Of a stretch of 21,522 nucleotides of DNA, positions 7,003 through 17,716 are shown one piece after another; positions within the stretch are counted from its first letter, which is position 1, and every line of letters starts with the position of its first letter. The notes under the pieces were generated by a model. That model was not told where the DNA came from. It searched no databases and saw only the letters and a program-made list of their open reading frames with translations. The DNA is taken from assembly GCA_964523945.1 (NCBI GenBank), contig CAZGBU010000023.1, positions 1-21,522 of the forward strand, written 5' to 3'. Origin of the DNA: CAKTOF01 sp964523945. GTDB taxonomy: Bacteria; Bacillota; Clostridia; Oscillospirales; Oscillospiraceae. Made by a program: the position numbers and the translations under genes.

Positions 7003-7884
7003 ATGCCCAAGGTTTTTTCTGGCAACTATGCCGACATCTTTGACATCACCGGCAAAAAGGCCGTTGTTGTCGGCGGCGCCGGCGGTTTCGGCAAGGAGAT
7101 CGCCAAGGCGTTTGCACAGCGCGGCGTCGACGTTCTCATTTCTTCCCGCCGCGAGGATGCGCTGAAGGCCGCCTGCGAAGAGATCAAGGCCGGCGCCGCG
7201 GAAGGCGTCAAGGTCACATACTTTGCCGGCGACGCCGGTGACGAGGAGACCGTCAAGAAGATGGTCGCTTTCACCGTCAGCGAAGAGGGCATCGGCGGTG
7301 TTGACATTCTCGTCAATTCGCAGGGCTACAACAAGAAAATGTGGTCTTGGGAGATCGACACCAACGTCTGGAACGGCATGCTGAACACCAACATCACCTC
7401 CCTGATGTTCACCTGCAAGTACTTCGGCAACTGGATGAAGGAGCACAACACCGAGGACGGCACCGTCGCCGATCCGTCCACGTTCGTGGCCGGCCAGGCC
7501 ACGCCGTGCGCCGGCTACGGCAAGATCATCAACATCGGCTCCGTCCGCGGCATCCGTGCTGTCGCCAACGGCGGCAACGGCAACGTCCCGTACAACACCA
7601 CCAAGGGCGCCGTTGAGATGCTGACCAAGGCGTTCGCTGCCGACCTGCGTCCGAACATCCAGGTCAACCTGGTTGGCCCGACCATCACCTACACCCCGAT
7701 GATGGTTGGCCTGCTGCCGCCGGATGAAACCGTCCGCAACAACATCGCCGCCAACGAGCCGGCCATGCGTATCGGCTACGAGTCCGACATCGTCGGCACG
7801 GTCATGTACCTGGCCTCCCCGGCGTCTGACTTCGTTACCGCCAACTCCATCTACCCGGACGGCGGCCTGGTTGCCACGTCGTAA
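7003..7884 (+). CDS. Short-chain dehydrogenase/reductase (SDR), classical type
   Basis: The protein has 293 residues. ATG 7003 follows AAGAAGGAG. The Rossmann nucleotide loop is GGAGGFG (24-30), a variant of TGxxxGxG with Gly in place of the usual Thr. Residues 47-50 are SSRR at the end of beta-2, without the acidic residue of NAD-specific enzymes, which hints at NADP. NSQG (105-108) replaces NNAG. The catalytic set is Asn near 128-130, Ser180 (INIGSVRG), Tyr197 and Lys201 (YNTTK). It resembles gluconate 5-dehydrogenase or KduD-type sugar or keto-acid reductases, but the substrate is not determined. An unusual insert, about 146-172, precedes the catalytic Ser. The gene follows the cupin with no promoter or terminator between them and shares its strong codon bias, so the two are probably co-expressed at a high level. 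Confidence 0.9.
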   Translation: MPKVFSGNYADIFDITGKKAVVVGGAGGFGKEIAKAFAQRGVDVLISSRREDALKAACEEIKAGAAEGVKVTYFAGDAGDEETVKKMVAFTVSEEGIGGVDILVNSQGYNKKMWSWEIDTNVWNGMLNTNITSLMFTCKYFGNWMKEHNTEDGTVADPSTFVAGQATPCAGYGKIINIGSVRGIRAVANGGNGNVPYNTTKGAVEMLTKAFAADLRPNIQVNLVGPTITYTPMMVGLLPPDETVRNNIAANEPAMRIGYESDIVGTVMYLASPASDFVTANSIYPDGGLVATS

Positions 7885-7894
7885 TCTTGTACCC

Positions 7895-7930
7895 AAAAAC
7901 CGGACTGGCTCTGCGCCAGTCCGGTTTTTT
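7895..7930 (+). terminator. Rho-independent terminator of the cupin-SDR operon
   Basis: A perfect 15-bp stem (7895-7909 with 7915-7929) has a TCTGC loop and ends in a run of six T. It lies 10 bases after the dehydrogenase stop and separates the operon from the flavodoxin-like gene. Confidence 0.95.
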
Positions 7931-7941
7931 GCTTTCCGGCC

Positions 7942-7983
7942 GAAAGCTTTCATTTCTGTGCAGAAAGCTTTCATTTCTGTGCA
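7942..7983. repeat. Two perfect tandem 21-bp repeats, likely operator
   Basis: Bases 7942-7962 and 7963-7983 are identical 21-mers joined head to tail. Each starts with the perfect 10-bp palindrome GAAAGCTTTC followed by ATTTCTGTGCA. The 21-base period is two turns of the helix, so two bound dimers would sit on the same face. The pair ends 16 bases before the -35 box at 8000, a position suited to a transcription activator or a repressor acting on the flavodoxin-like gene. No further copy was noticed in the window. Confidence 0.85.
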
Positions 7984-7999
7984 AGTTCTCACCAACCCC

Positions 8000-8029
8000 T
8001 TGACAGGCAGATTGTTTTTGCTCTATATT
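8000..8029 (+). promoter_or_regulatory. Promoter of the flavodoxin-like gene
   Basis: TTGACA (8000-8005, full consensus) and TATATT (8024-8029, 5/6) are 18 bases apart. Transcription would start near 8036, about 30 bases before ATG 8067. The tandem 21-bp repeats lie immediately upstream. Confidence 0.82.
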
Positions 8030-8066
8030 TTTTGCGAATATTTTTGTGCAGGAGGTACCGCAACCC

Positions 8067-8885
8067 ATGGCAAGAAAAGCACTGATTATCTATTCTTCGC
8101 TCTCCGGCAACACGGAGGAAATTGTGCAGAGCTTCCGCCGCGGCTTTGAAGCCTATGGCTGGGAGGTCACACTGCAGAAAATCACCGCGCGCAGCAAATA
8201 CCCGGACGATAAAATCTATTTTGACGAATTTGACGTGGTCTGCATGGGTTCACCGATCCTTGCCGGCCTACCGTACACAAAGCTTTCCGAGTTTCTGGGC
8301 CTGTACAAGCCCGAGTCCGGTCAGTTCTTCCGCGGTGACCAGTTCGGCACACCGGAGCAGGCCCGCGACAAGCGCGGCATTGTCTTTTGCACCTATGCCG
8401 GCGGTATGACCGGCCCGCAGGAATGCGAGGCAACGCTGGCGGTGCTCAAAACCTATATGGATCTGCAGCACATTCCAACCATCGGCTATTTTGCCTGTGC
8501 CGGACGCGAGGTGCGCCATACTGCGGTCGACGGGCTGGCCAATGCGCTGGGTATTCTCGTCGACGAGGCGGCAACCTATGTCATGACCTATGTCTCTGAT
8601 CCAGGCAACCCGATCTTTGACAACTTCGATGAGAAGAAGATGAAGCTGCTGCGTGAGGCCGCTGCCGACGAGCGTCATTTCGGTCACGATGTCATGGTCT
8701 ACACAACGTCTGACGGCAAGGAGCTGCTCGGATCGACAATGTGGCATTATGACCTGATGAACCGTCCAAACGATCGTGACCGGCAGAATGCGGAGAACTT
8801 TATCCGCAACATCGTCGAGGATTATTTCCTGACCGTTGACGGCAAGCCGCGCGTCGCCTCTGGCGTCTATTACTCCATCAGCTGA
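8067..8885 (+). CDS. Long-form flavodoxin-like protein
   Basis: The protein has 272 residues. ATG 8067 follows an AGGAGGT site by 10 bases; the upstream in-frame start at 8046 lacks one. Residues 4-16, ALIIYSSLSGNTE, are the flavodoxin FMN phosphate loop (S-x-x-GNT). MGSPILAGLPYTKL and FCTYAGGMTGPQECEATL match the further FMN-contact loops of the fold. Flavodoxins have about 140-180 residues; this one carries about 90 more at the C-terminus (from DEKKMKLLREAA onward, with WHYDLMNRPNDRDRQNAENF). That region is not a known iron-sulfur ferredoxin, as it has no Cys cluster. It could be an electron carrier or an FMN-dependent reductase for an unknown partner. It has its own promoter and terminator. 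Functional linkage to the cupin and dehydrogenase upstream is possible but unproven. Confidence 0.85.
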   Translation: MARKALIIYSSLSGNTEEIVQSFRRGFEAYGWEVTLQKITARSKYPDDKIYFDEFDVVCMGSPILAGLPYTKLSEFLGLYKPESGQFFRGDQFGTPEQARDKRGIVFCTYAGGMTGPQECEATLAVLKTYMDLQHIPTIGYFACAGREVRHTAVDGLANALGILVDEAATYVMTYVSDPGNPIFDNFDEKKMKLLREAAADERHFGHDVMVYTTSDGKELLGSTMWHYDLMNRPNDRDRQNAENFIRNIVEDYFLTVDGKPRVASGVYYSIS

Positions 8886-8893
8886 TCGGCAGC

Positions 8894-8932
8894 AAGAGGC
8901 CGCCCTGCACACAGTATGCAGGGCGGCCTCTT
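8894..8932. terminator. Bidirectional terminator between flavodoxin-like gene and uvrB
   Basis: A perfect 16-bp stem, arms 8894-8909 and 8917-8932, has a CACAGTA loop and is followed by T residues. It lies 8 bases after the stop at 8885 and 17 bases from the uvrB stop at 8950. It ends both the flavodoxin-like gene and the pyrE-uvrB operon. Confidence 0.92.
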
Positions 8933-8949
8933 TTCAGCAGCAGCGCGCT

Positions 8950-10911
8950 TCATTTTGCGCCGCGCAGCTCGATGATCTGATCGCGCAGCACGGCAGCATA
9001 CTCGTACTCCATCATCCGTGCGGCCGCTTTCATTTCTTTTTCGAGCCGCTCGATCTCTTTCTCCCGCTCTTTCCGCGTCATCTTGACGCCGTCGCGGCGA
9101 TACGATTCCGTCTCATCGCCCGAGATCTCGATCAGTTCACGTACAGATTTGACAATCGTCTTCGGCACAATGCCGTGTTCGTCGTTATACGCTTTCTGCA
9201 GCGCGCGGCGGCGCGCTGTCTCATCCATGGCGGCGCGCATCGACGGCGTGATCGCATCGGCGTAGAGGATGACGTGGCCGCCTGCATTGCGCGCAGCACG
9301 GCCAATTGTCTGAATCAGGCTCGTTTCCGAGCGCAGGAAGCCCTCCTTGTCTGCATCCAGGATTGCAACGAGCGAAACCTCCGGCAGATCAAGACCCTCG
9401 CGCAGCAGGTTAATGCCGACCAGCACATCGAACTTCGCCATACGCAGGTCACGGATAATCTCCATGCGTTCGAGCGCCGAGATGTCTGAGTGCATATAGC
9501 GCACGCGGATCCCGGCCTGCTGCAGATAGGTCGTCAGATCCTCGGCCATCTTCTTCGTCAGCGTTGTGACCAGCACGCGCTCATTGCCGGCAACGACCTG
9601 ATTGATTTCGCCAATCAGGTCGTCGATCTGTCCCTCGATCGGCCGGACAAATACCTCCGGGTCCAGCAGGCCGGTCGGCCGGATCACCTGTTCAACAATC
9701 TGCGCGGAACGGGAACGTTCATATTCGCCCGGCGTCGCCGAGACGTAGACAACCTGATGAATGCGCTGCTCAAACTCGTCGAAGCGGAGCGGGCGGTTAT
9801 CAAACGCCGACGGCAGGCGGAAACCATATTCGACCAGCGACTCTTTGCGTGCGCGGTCGCCGTTGTACATCGCGCGCACCTGCGGCAGCGTGACATGACT
9901 TTCATCAATAAACAGCAGGAAATCCTTTGGGAAGTAATCGAGCAGCGTCATTGGCGCCGAGCCGGGCGCGCGCCCGGAGATGATGCGTGAGTAGTTCTCA
10001 ATGCCGGAGCAGAACCCGATTTCCTCCATCATCTCAATGTCGTACATGGTGCGCTGCCGGATGCGCTGCGCCTCGAGCAGCTTGCCGTGCGCTTCAAAGT
10101 ACTTGACACGCTCAAGCATCTCCTGCTCGATCTCCTTGGTCGCGCGCGCCATCTTCTCTTTTGTCGTGACATAGTGGCTGGCCGGCCAGACCGGGATCGT
10201 CGTCGGCCTGCGGATCACCTGTCCGGTCAGCGGGTTAAACTCGCTGATGCGGTCAATCTCATCGCCGAAATACTCGATGCGCAGTGCGCTCTGCGCCCAG
10301 TATGCCGGCCAGAGCTCAACCGTGTCGCCGCGGACCCGGAACGTATTGCGCGTAAAATTGACGTCGTTGCGTTCATAGCGGATCTCGATGAGCCGGCGCA
10401 GCAGCGTGTCGCGCGGCAGATCCGCGCCGACCGACAGCGTCACCATCATCTTCTCGAAGTCCTCCGGCTCACCGAGGCCATAGATGCAGCTGACCGATGA
10501 GACAACAATCACATCGCGCCGTTCCAGCAGCGACGCCGTCGCCGCCAGGCGCAACCGGTCAATCTCCTCATTGATCGCTGCGTCTTTTTCAATATAGGTG
10601 TCGGTGTGCGCGATGTACGCCTCCGGCTGGTAATAGTCATAATAGGAGATAAAATACTCAACCGCATTGTCCGGGAAGAACTCGCGGAATTCCTCGCACA
10701 GCTGCGCGGCCAGCGTCTTGTTATGCGCGAGCACCAGCGTTGGCCGCTGCACACGTTCGATCACCGACGCCATTGTAAACGTCTTGCCCGAGCCGGTGAC
10801 GCCGAGCAGCGTCTGCTCATCGAATCCCTGCTCGATGCCCCAGGCAAGCTTGTCGATTGCCGCGGGCTGATCGCCGGACGGGCGATATTCTGAAACCAGT
10901 TTAAACTCCAA
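8950..10911 (-). CDS. uvrB: Excinuclease ABC subunit B
   Basis: The protein has about 653 residues, a normal length for UvrB. Walker A GVTGSGKTF (about 37-45), the beta-hairpin with YYDYYQPEAYI (90-100), the DESH helicase motif (336-339), SATPGEYE and QTIGRAARN are all intact. A C-terminal UVR motif (about 615-650) binds UvrC or UvrA. UvrB receives damaged DNA from UvrA, verifies the lesion and recruits UvrC in nucleotide excision repair. The start is uncertain: TTG 10911 has AGGTG 6 bases upstream and gives LEFKLVSEYRPSGDQP, while GTG 10920 would add three residues. Either start overlaps the end of the acyltransferase reading frame (10901), so translation is probably coupled. It is the last gene of the pyrE operon and is separated from uvrA by radC and the acyltransferase. 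Confidence 0.96.
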   Translation of the reverse strand: MEFKLVSEYRPSGDQPAAIDKLAWGIEQGFDEQTLLGVTGSGKTFTMASVIERVQRPTLVLAHNKTLAAQLCEEFREFFPDNAVEYFISYYDYYQPEAYIAHTDTYIEKDAAINEEIDRLRLAATASLLERRDVIVVSSVSCIYGLGEPEDFEKMMVTLSVGADLPRDTLLRRLIEIRYERNDVNFTRNTFRVRGDTVELWPAYWAQSALRIEYFGDEIDRISEFNPLTGQVIRRPTTIPVWPASHYVTTKEKMARATKEIEQEMLERVKYFEAHGKLLEAQRIRQRTMYDIEMMEEIGFCSGIENYSRIISGRAPGSAPMTLLDYFPKDFLLFIDESHVTLPQVRAMYNGDRARKESLVEYGFRLPSAFDNRPLRFDEFEQRIHQVVYVSATPGEYERSRSAQIVEQVIRPTGLLDPEVFVRPIEGQIDDLIGEINQVVAGNERVLVTTLTKKMAEDLTTYLQQAGIRVRYMHSDISALERMEIIRDLRMAKFDVLVGINLLREGLDLPEVSLVAILDADKEGFLRSETSLIQTIGRAARNAGGHVILYADAITPSMRAAMDETARRRALQKAYNDEHGIVPKTIVKSVRELIEISGDETESYRRDGVKMTRKEREKEIERLEKEMKAAARMMEYEYAAVLRDQIIELRGAK

Positions 10912-12004
10912 TGCGTTCACCTCGGGTTTTGTTCCACCACACGCGCCAGCGCGTTTCAATGCGGGCATAAACACTGTCAAGCAACCAGGCCACTGCAAGA
11001 GAAGCCGCACTCACCAGCAAAACAGCAGCGCGTAATACGCCGGCAGGCAGCTGATCCGCACCACCAGCAGCGCGTTGAGCCGATTGATACACTCCACATG
11101 CGCCAGATAGGCACGGTAGCTGTGCCGCCCGCAGAACGTGCCGATCCGGGCAAGCGCGTTCACATCCCCAAGTGCCACCGCCAGGCGGCCAAGCGTGACG
11201 AAATTGCACAGCGTCAGAAGCGCATATCCCGGCTGCTGCAGACCAACGACATTAAATGCCACGGCGCCCGCGGCGGCATTGGCGCGCCAGTCGGCACGGA
11301 CGATCAGGACAAGCCCAACAAGGCTGACAGCCAGGCAGGCGGGCCAGATCCGGCGCACCAGCCGGCCGGCCTGCTCCAGATGGCAGCCAACCAGTGCACC
11401 GGCCGTAAAATACAGCATCCAGGACGGAAACAGCGCAGGCTGATGCCGGCGCAGGAAGCCGGGGAGCTCCGTCACCGGACATACCTGCAGATACACCAGG
11501 ACGCCAAGCGAAACCGCAAACAGTATGTTCCAGCCAACGGCGCTGCGCCGCATGCGCTCGATGCGGCGGAACAATGCAGCAAATGCCGGCGCCAACAGCA
11601 CGAACTGAACAATCATAGGTACATACCAGAGGTGATATGCCGCGCTGCCAAGCACAATTGCCTGCGGCAGATGGATGAGATCGTGCTTGCCGCCGGCACG
11701 CAAATAGTAGTAGGCCGACCAGACCACATATGGCCAGAGCAGCTGCCACGCACGCCGCCCCCAAATACCTTCCATAGTGAAAGCCGCGCTGTCCCGTTCG
11801 GGCAAGCATCATCCCAAATAGGAAGACAAACAGCGGCACGGCAAAGCGCACCAGCTCAAACAACATACTGATGCCATCCATCTCGCGCGGTCCGATGCCG
11901 GATCTCCGGGCGTATGCACCGAGCAGATGCTGCGCGATGACGCCCAGCAGCGCCATGGTGCGCAGCAGATCCGGCGCACGCAGCCGGTTCGACCCCTGTG
12001 CCAT
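10901..12004 (-). pseudogene. Acyltransferase_3 family membrane protein, broken by two frameshifts
   Basis: Read from ATG 12004 (GAGGTGAGGAG just upstream) the protein starts as a typical acyltransferase-3 protein. It has RAPDLLRTMALL, the R-X10-H motif ending in His of IAQH, and two membrane helices. The frame is lost at a run of five C (11758-11762). Reading on in the next frame gives RRAWQLLWPYVVWSAYYYL and six or more further membrane helices, to LPAYYALLF. A second loss at four A (11019-11022) moves the C-terminal helix VSAASLAVAWLLDSVY and a basic tail into the third frame, ending at 10901. Changing one base at each run restores about 367 residues, the family's normal size. Such proteins O-acylate cell-wall or polysaccharide sugars. 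It may be a decaying gene or may reflect sequencing errors. It overlaps the start of uvrB and begins 9 bases after radC. Confidence 0.8.
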
Positions 12005-12013
12005 CTCCTCACC

Positions 12014-12700
12014 TCACGAAAACAGTCCGTTGTCAGCCATCGAGACAAAATCGTCGTCGGCAATGACGATGTGGTCTGCCAGCAGGATGCCGACGGCGTC
12101 GAGCGCGGCGCGCAGGCGGCGGGTCGTCTGCTCATCCTCTGCCGACGGCAGCGCAATGCCGCTGGTGTGATTGTGCGCGAGCACAACGCTCGTCGCATTG
12201 TACGCCAATGCCGCCTCGACGATCTTGCGCACAGAAACACCGGCTGTATTGACGCTGCCGCGAAAGAGCAGCCGACAGTCGAGCACCTTGCATTTTGCGT
12301 CAAGGCACAACAGATAGACGACCTCGTCGCGCTCGCCATGGAAAAACGGCAGCAGATACCGACCGGCCTTCTCCGTTGTATCGAGCACGGTTTCGACCCG
12401 TGCTCGGTCGATCAGATACCGTCGCGCCGACTGCGGCACGAGCGAGAGCAGCATCGCCGCATTCTTCCCGACGCCCTCGATCTGGCACAGCTCGGCAATC
12501 GGCGCTTCGAACACGCCAGAGAGCGAGCCGAAGCGGTCAAGCAGCCGGTGCGCGATCGGATTGGTGTCACGCCGCGGAATGGCGTAGAACAGCAGCAGCT
12601 CAATCACCTGCACGTCGCTCAGGCTGTCAATCCCCGCGCGCTCAAACTGCCGCCGCAGCCGGTCGCGGTGGCCGGAATGAATGTCGTCTGTACCCTGCAT
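12014..12700 (-). CDS. radC: RadC-family JAMM metalloprotein
   Basis: The protein has 228 residues. ATG 12700 follows GGAGG. The N-terminal helix-hairpin-helix region contains ELLLFYAIPRRDTNPIAHRLL and IEGVGKNAAML. The C-terminal JAMM/MPN+ domain carries HNHTSGIALPSAED, with metal ligands His176, His178 and Asp189. Most relatives read HNHPSG; here the Pro is Thr, which should not affect metal binding. Despite the name, a role in DNA repair is not established for this family and the biochemical activity is unknown. Its position between uvrA (18 bases upstream) and uvrB in one operon nevertheless fits a DNA-related role. The gene ends 9 bases before the acyltransferase frame. Confidence 0.95.
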   Translation of the reverse strand: MQGTDDIHSGHRDRLRRQFERAGIDSLSDVQVIELLLFYAIPRRDTNPIAHRLLDRFGSLSGVFEAPIAELCQIEGVGKNAAMLLSLVPQSARRYLIDRARVETVLDTTEKAGRYLLPFFHGERDEVVYLLCLDAKCKVLDCRLLFRGSVNTAGVSVRKIVEAALAYNATSVVLAHNHTSGIALPSAEDEQTTRRLRAALDAVGILLADHIVIADDDFVSMADNGLFS

Positions 12701-12718
12701 GGCCGCCCTCCTTCCGCC

Positions 12719-15550
<2,832 letters not shown>

Positions 15551-15551
15551 C

Positions 15552-16235
15552 TTATTCGTTCGCCCCATATGCGGCGAGGTACGCCTCCATTTTCGCTTTC
15601 ATTTCATCGTCGATGTAGACCGTTCCGTCGACCGGACGATTGTGCAGATGCGCGATCACATCGCGCACCGTGACGATTGGGAACACTGCAATGCCATAGT
15701 CGTCGCGCAGCTCGGCCAGTGCGGACTTTTCGCCGGTGCCGCGCTCCATGCGGTCGACCGAGACGAACAGCGCCGTAAACTTCACATCGGCGACGCTGCG
15801 GAACAGTGCGATTGTCTCGCGCACAGCAGTGCCGGCCGTCACGACGTCCTCAACGATGGCGATGCGGTCGCCCGATTTTGGCTGATAGCCGACCATGCTG
15901 CCGCCCTCACCGTGATCCTTGGCCTCTTTGCGGTTGAAGCAGTACGGATAATCCTCGCCGTAGCCGCGCCAGAGCGCAGCTGCCGCGCTGACCGCCAGCG
16001 GGATACCCTTGTAGGCCGGGCCAAACAGCGCATCCGCCCCGCCGGCCTCCGGCAGGTGCTCGTGGATCGCATCGGCATAATAGCGGCCGAGCGCATCGGC
16101 CTGTGCGCCGGTCTTGTAGTTGCCGGTATTGATGAAATACGGCGTTTTTCGCCCGGACTTGGTCGTAAAGTCGCCGAACGTCAGCACGCCCGCGCGCACC
16201 ATAAACTCAATAAACTCCTCACGATAGCCCATCAT
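15552..16235 (-). CDS. pyrE: Orotate phosphoribosyltransferase
   Basis: The protein has 227 residues. It converts orotate and PRPP to orotidine 5'-phosphate in pyrimidine synthesis. The PRPP-binding motif is RIAIVEDVVTAGTAVRE (124-140), and the flexible catalytic loop is NRKEAKDHGEGG (101-112). FGPAYKGIPLA matches the substrate pocket. Two ATG codons stand side by side (16235 and 16232); AGGAG is 5 or 8 bases away, so 16232 has the better spacing, one residue shorter. It heads the operon pyrE-uvrA-radC-acyltransferase-uvrB and is not next to other pyr genes. No PyrR-type attenuator is visible in the 84-base upstream region. Confidence 0.97.
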   Translation of the reverse strand: MMGYREEFIEFMVRAGVLTFGDFTTKSGRKTPYFINTGNYKTGAQADALGRYYADAIHEHLPEAGGADALFGPAYKGIPLAVSAAAALWRGYGEDYPYCFNRKEAKDHGEGGSMVGYQPKSGDRIAIVEDVVTAGTAVRETIALFRSVADVKFTALFVSVDRMERGTGEKSALAELRDDYGIAVFPIVTVRDVIAHLHNRPVDGTVYIDDEMKAKMEAYLAAYGANE

Positions 16236-16281
16236 GCATTCTCCTGTCTCGCGCTGCGCGCGGTTGATTGAGGGTCATTTC

Positions 16282-16310
16282 ATTGTAGCACAGCAGCCGT
16301 ATAATTGCAA
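16282..16310 (-). promoter_or_regulatory. Promoter of the pyrE-uvrA-radC-uvrB operon, extended -10
   Basis: On the minus strand TTGCAA (16305-16310) and TACAAT (16282-16287) are 17 bases apart, and TGTGC precedes the -10 box. Transcription would start near 16275, about 40 bases before pyrE. It lies in the 84-base gap after the MATE gene, where no clear terminator is seen. Confidence 0.8.
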
Positions 16311-16319
16311 ACATTTGTT

Positions 16320-17696
16320 TTAATTTTTGGTTTCTGGCGCTGCGTCGGTCAACGCTGCGCGCATCTTCCAGCGGCCGGAGAAGAAATACGCGCCCGAAAT
16401 GGCCGCCGCGCCAAACGGCGCAATCATCGCACCGAGGAAGATGCCGTTGAGTCCCATATCCAGTACAATTGAAAACAGCGCGGCCAGCGAGATGCGCAGC
16501 ACCAGTCCGTCAAACAGGCACGCAACCATTGTCAGCGCCGAGAAGCCCGTTCCGTTTGTCATGGAGAAAAATGCCGCCATAAACGCATGCGCAATGTACG
16601 AGATCGTCAGATAGCGCAGATACGTAGTTCCAATGGCAACGACCTCCGCGTCGCGGTTGAAAATGCGGATGATCTGTCCCGGGAAGAGCTGGATCAGTGC
16701 GATAAGCGTCAATTCGATGGCCAGGCCGAGCGCCAGCGTCCACCAGACGGTCTTGCCCGCCCGTTCACGCCGACCGGCGCCGATGTTCTGGCCGACCATT
16801 GTTGCACCGGCGGACGAGAGCGCATTCGTCGGCAGCAGCGCAAAGTTGTCCACACGCGTACCGGCGCCATAAGCCGCCGAGGCTGCGACGCCGTAGCCGT
16901 TGACCAGCGAGACGACGAACAGCACGGAGATGTTGATAAATGAGAACTGGATGACAAACGGCACGCCGATCTGGACGATCGTCTTCAGCCGCGCGCCGAC
17001 AATGCGGAAACTCTCACGGCGGAAATCAAATGTAAACGAGTCACGGCGGCGGTAGAGGTAGACCAGTGAAAACACAAACGCGACGCCCTGTGCGATGATC
17101 GTCGCCAGCGCGGCGCCGCCGGCGCCCCACGGAATCACCGCCACAAACAGCAGATCGAGCACAATATTGACCACAGTCGCCACGCCGACGAAGATCATCG
17201 GGCTGCGGCTGTCACCCATGCCGCGCAGAATCGAACAGATTGCGTTATAACCGAAAATAAAGAAACAGCCGGCGGCACAGACAACCAGATACGCATAGCC
17301 CTGGTCAAATGACTCGTCCGGAATGTTGACCGCACGAAGCATCGGCTTGGCAAACACAATCGTCACAATTGTCAGCACGATGCTGAGCGCCGCCATGGAC
17401 GTGAGCGTCGTGCCGGTCGTCTCCCGGATGGCGTTGTTGTCATTGGCGCCGCGATACTGCGCGACCATGACCTGGCTACCCATCGCCAGACCGGAGCCGA
17501 TCGAAATGAAAAGCTGTGTAACGAGGCCCGCCGTGTTGACCGCCGACAGGCCAACCGAGCCGACAAACTGGCCGACGACAACCATGTCGACGACGTTGTA
17601 GAGCGACTGCATCAGATTGGCCAGCAGAAACGGCCAGGAAAAGCGGGCAAGCAGTCGCGGGACACTGCCCTGCGTCAGGTCCATACCCTGGGACAT
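16320..17696 (-). CDS. MATE-family multidrug/metabolite exporter
   Basis: The protein has 458 residues. ATG 17696 follows AAAGGAG by 6 bases; a longer start at 17714 has none. It has about twelve hydrophobic helices in two related halves. The opening LLARFSWPFLLANLMQSLYNVVDMVVVGQFVG is the MatE signature, with further family features GSQVMVAQYRGA, NAICSILRGMGDSRSPM and GFSALTMV. MATE proteins export drugs or cationic metabolites in exchange for Na+ or H+. The subgroup and substrate cannot be told. The gene follows rsmG by 20 bases and is likely co-transcribed with it and the LTA-synthase-like gene. Nothing in the sequence looks disrupted. Confidence 0.93.
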   Translation of the reverse strand: MSQGMDLTQGSVPRLLARFSWPFLLANLMQSLYNVVDMVVVGQFVGSVGLSAVNTAGLVTQLFISIGSGLAMGSQVMVAQYRGANDNNAIRETTGTTLTSMAALSIVLTIVTIVFAKPMLRAVNIPDESFDQGYAYLVVCAAGCFFIFGYNAICSILRGMGDSRSPMIFVGVATVVNIVLDLLFVAVIPWGAGGAALATIIAQGVAFVFSLVYLYRRRDSFTFDFRRESFRIVGARLKTIVQIGVPFVIQFSFINISVLFVVSLVNGYGVAASAAYGAGTRVDNFALLPTNALSSAGATMVGQNIGAGRRERAGKTVWWTLALGLAIELTLIALIQLFPGQIIRIFNRDAEVVAIGTTYLRYLTISYIAHAFMAAFFSMTNGTGFSALTMVACLFDGLVLRISLAALFSIVLDMGLNGIFLGAMIAPFGAAAISGAYFFSGRWKMRAALTDAAPETKN

Positions 17697-17716
17697 TGTA
17701 TTCTCCTTTCGCACCG

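Noticed and set aside
6769..7995. 408-residue minus-strand frame
   Set aside because: It is antisense to the cupin and SDR and crosses their terminator; its Asp/Val/Gly-rich composition is that of a complement of biased codons.
8067..8885. Flavodoxin-like protein as the bilirubin-reduction partner BilS
   Set aside because: No BilR-like old-yellow-enzyme gene is nearby and the length and operator do not specifically suggest it.
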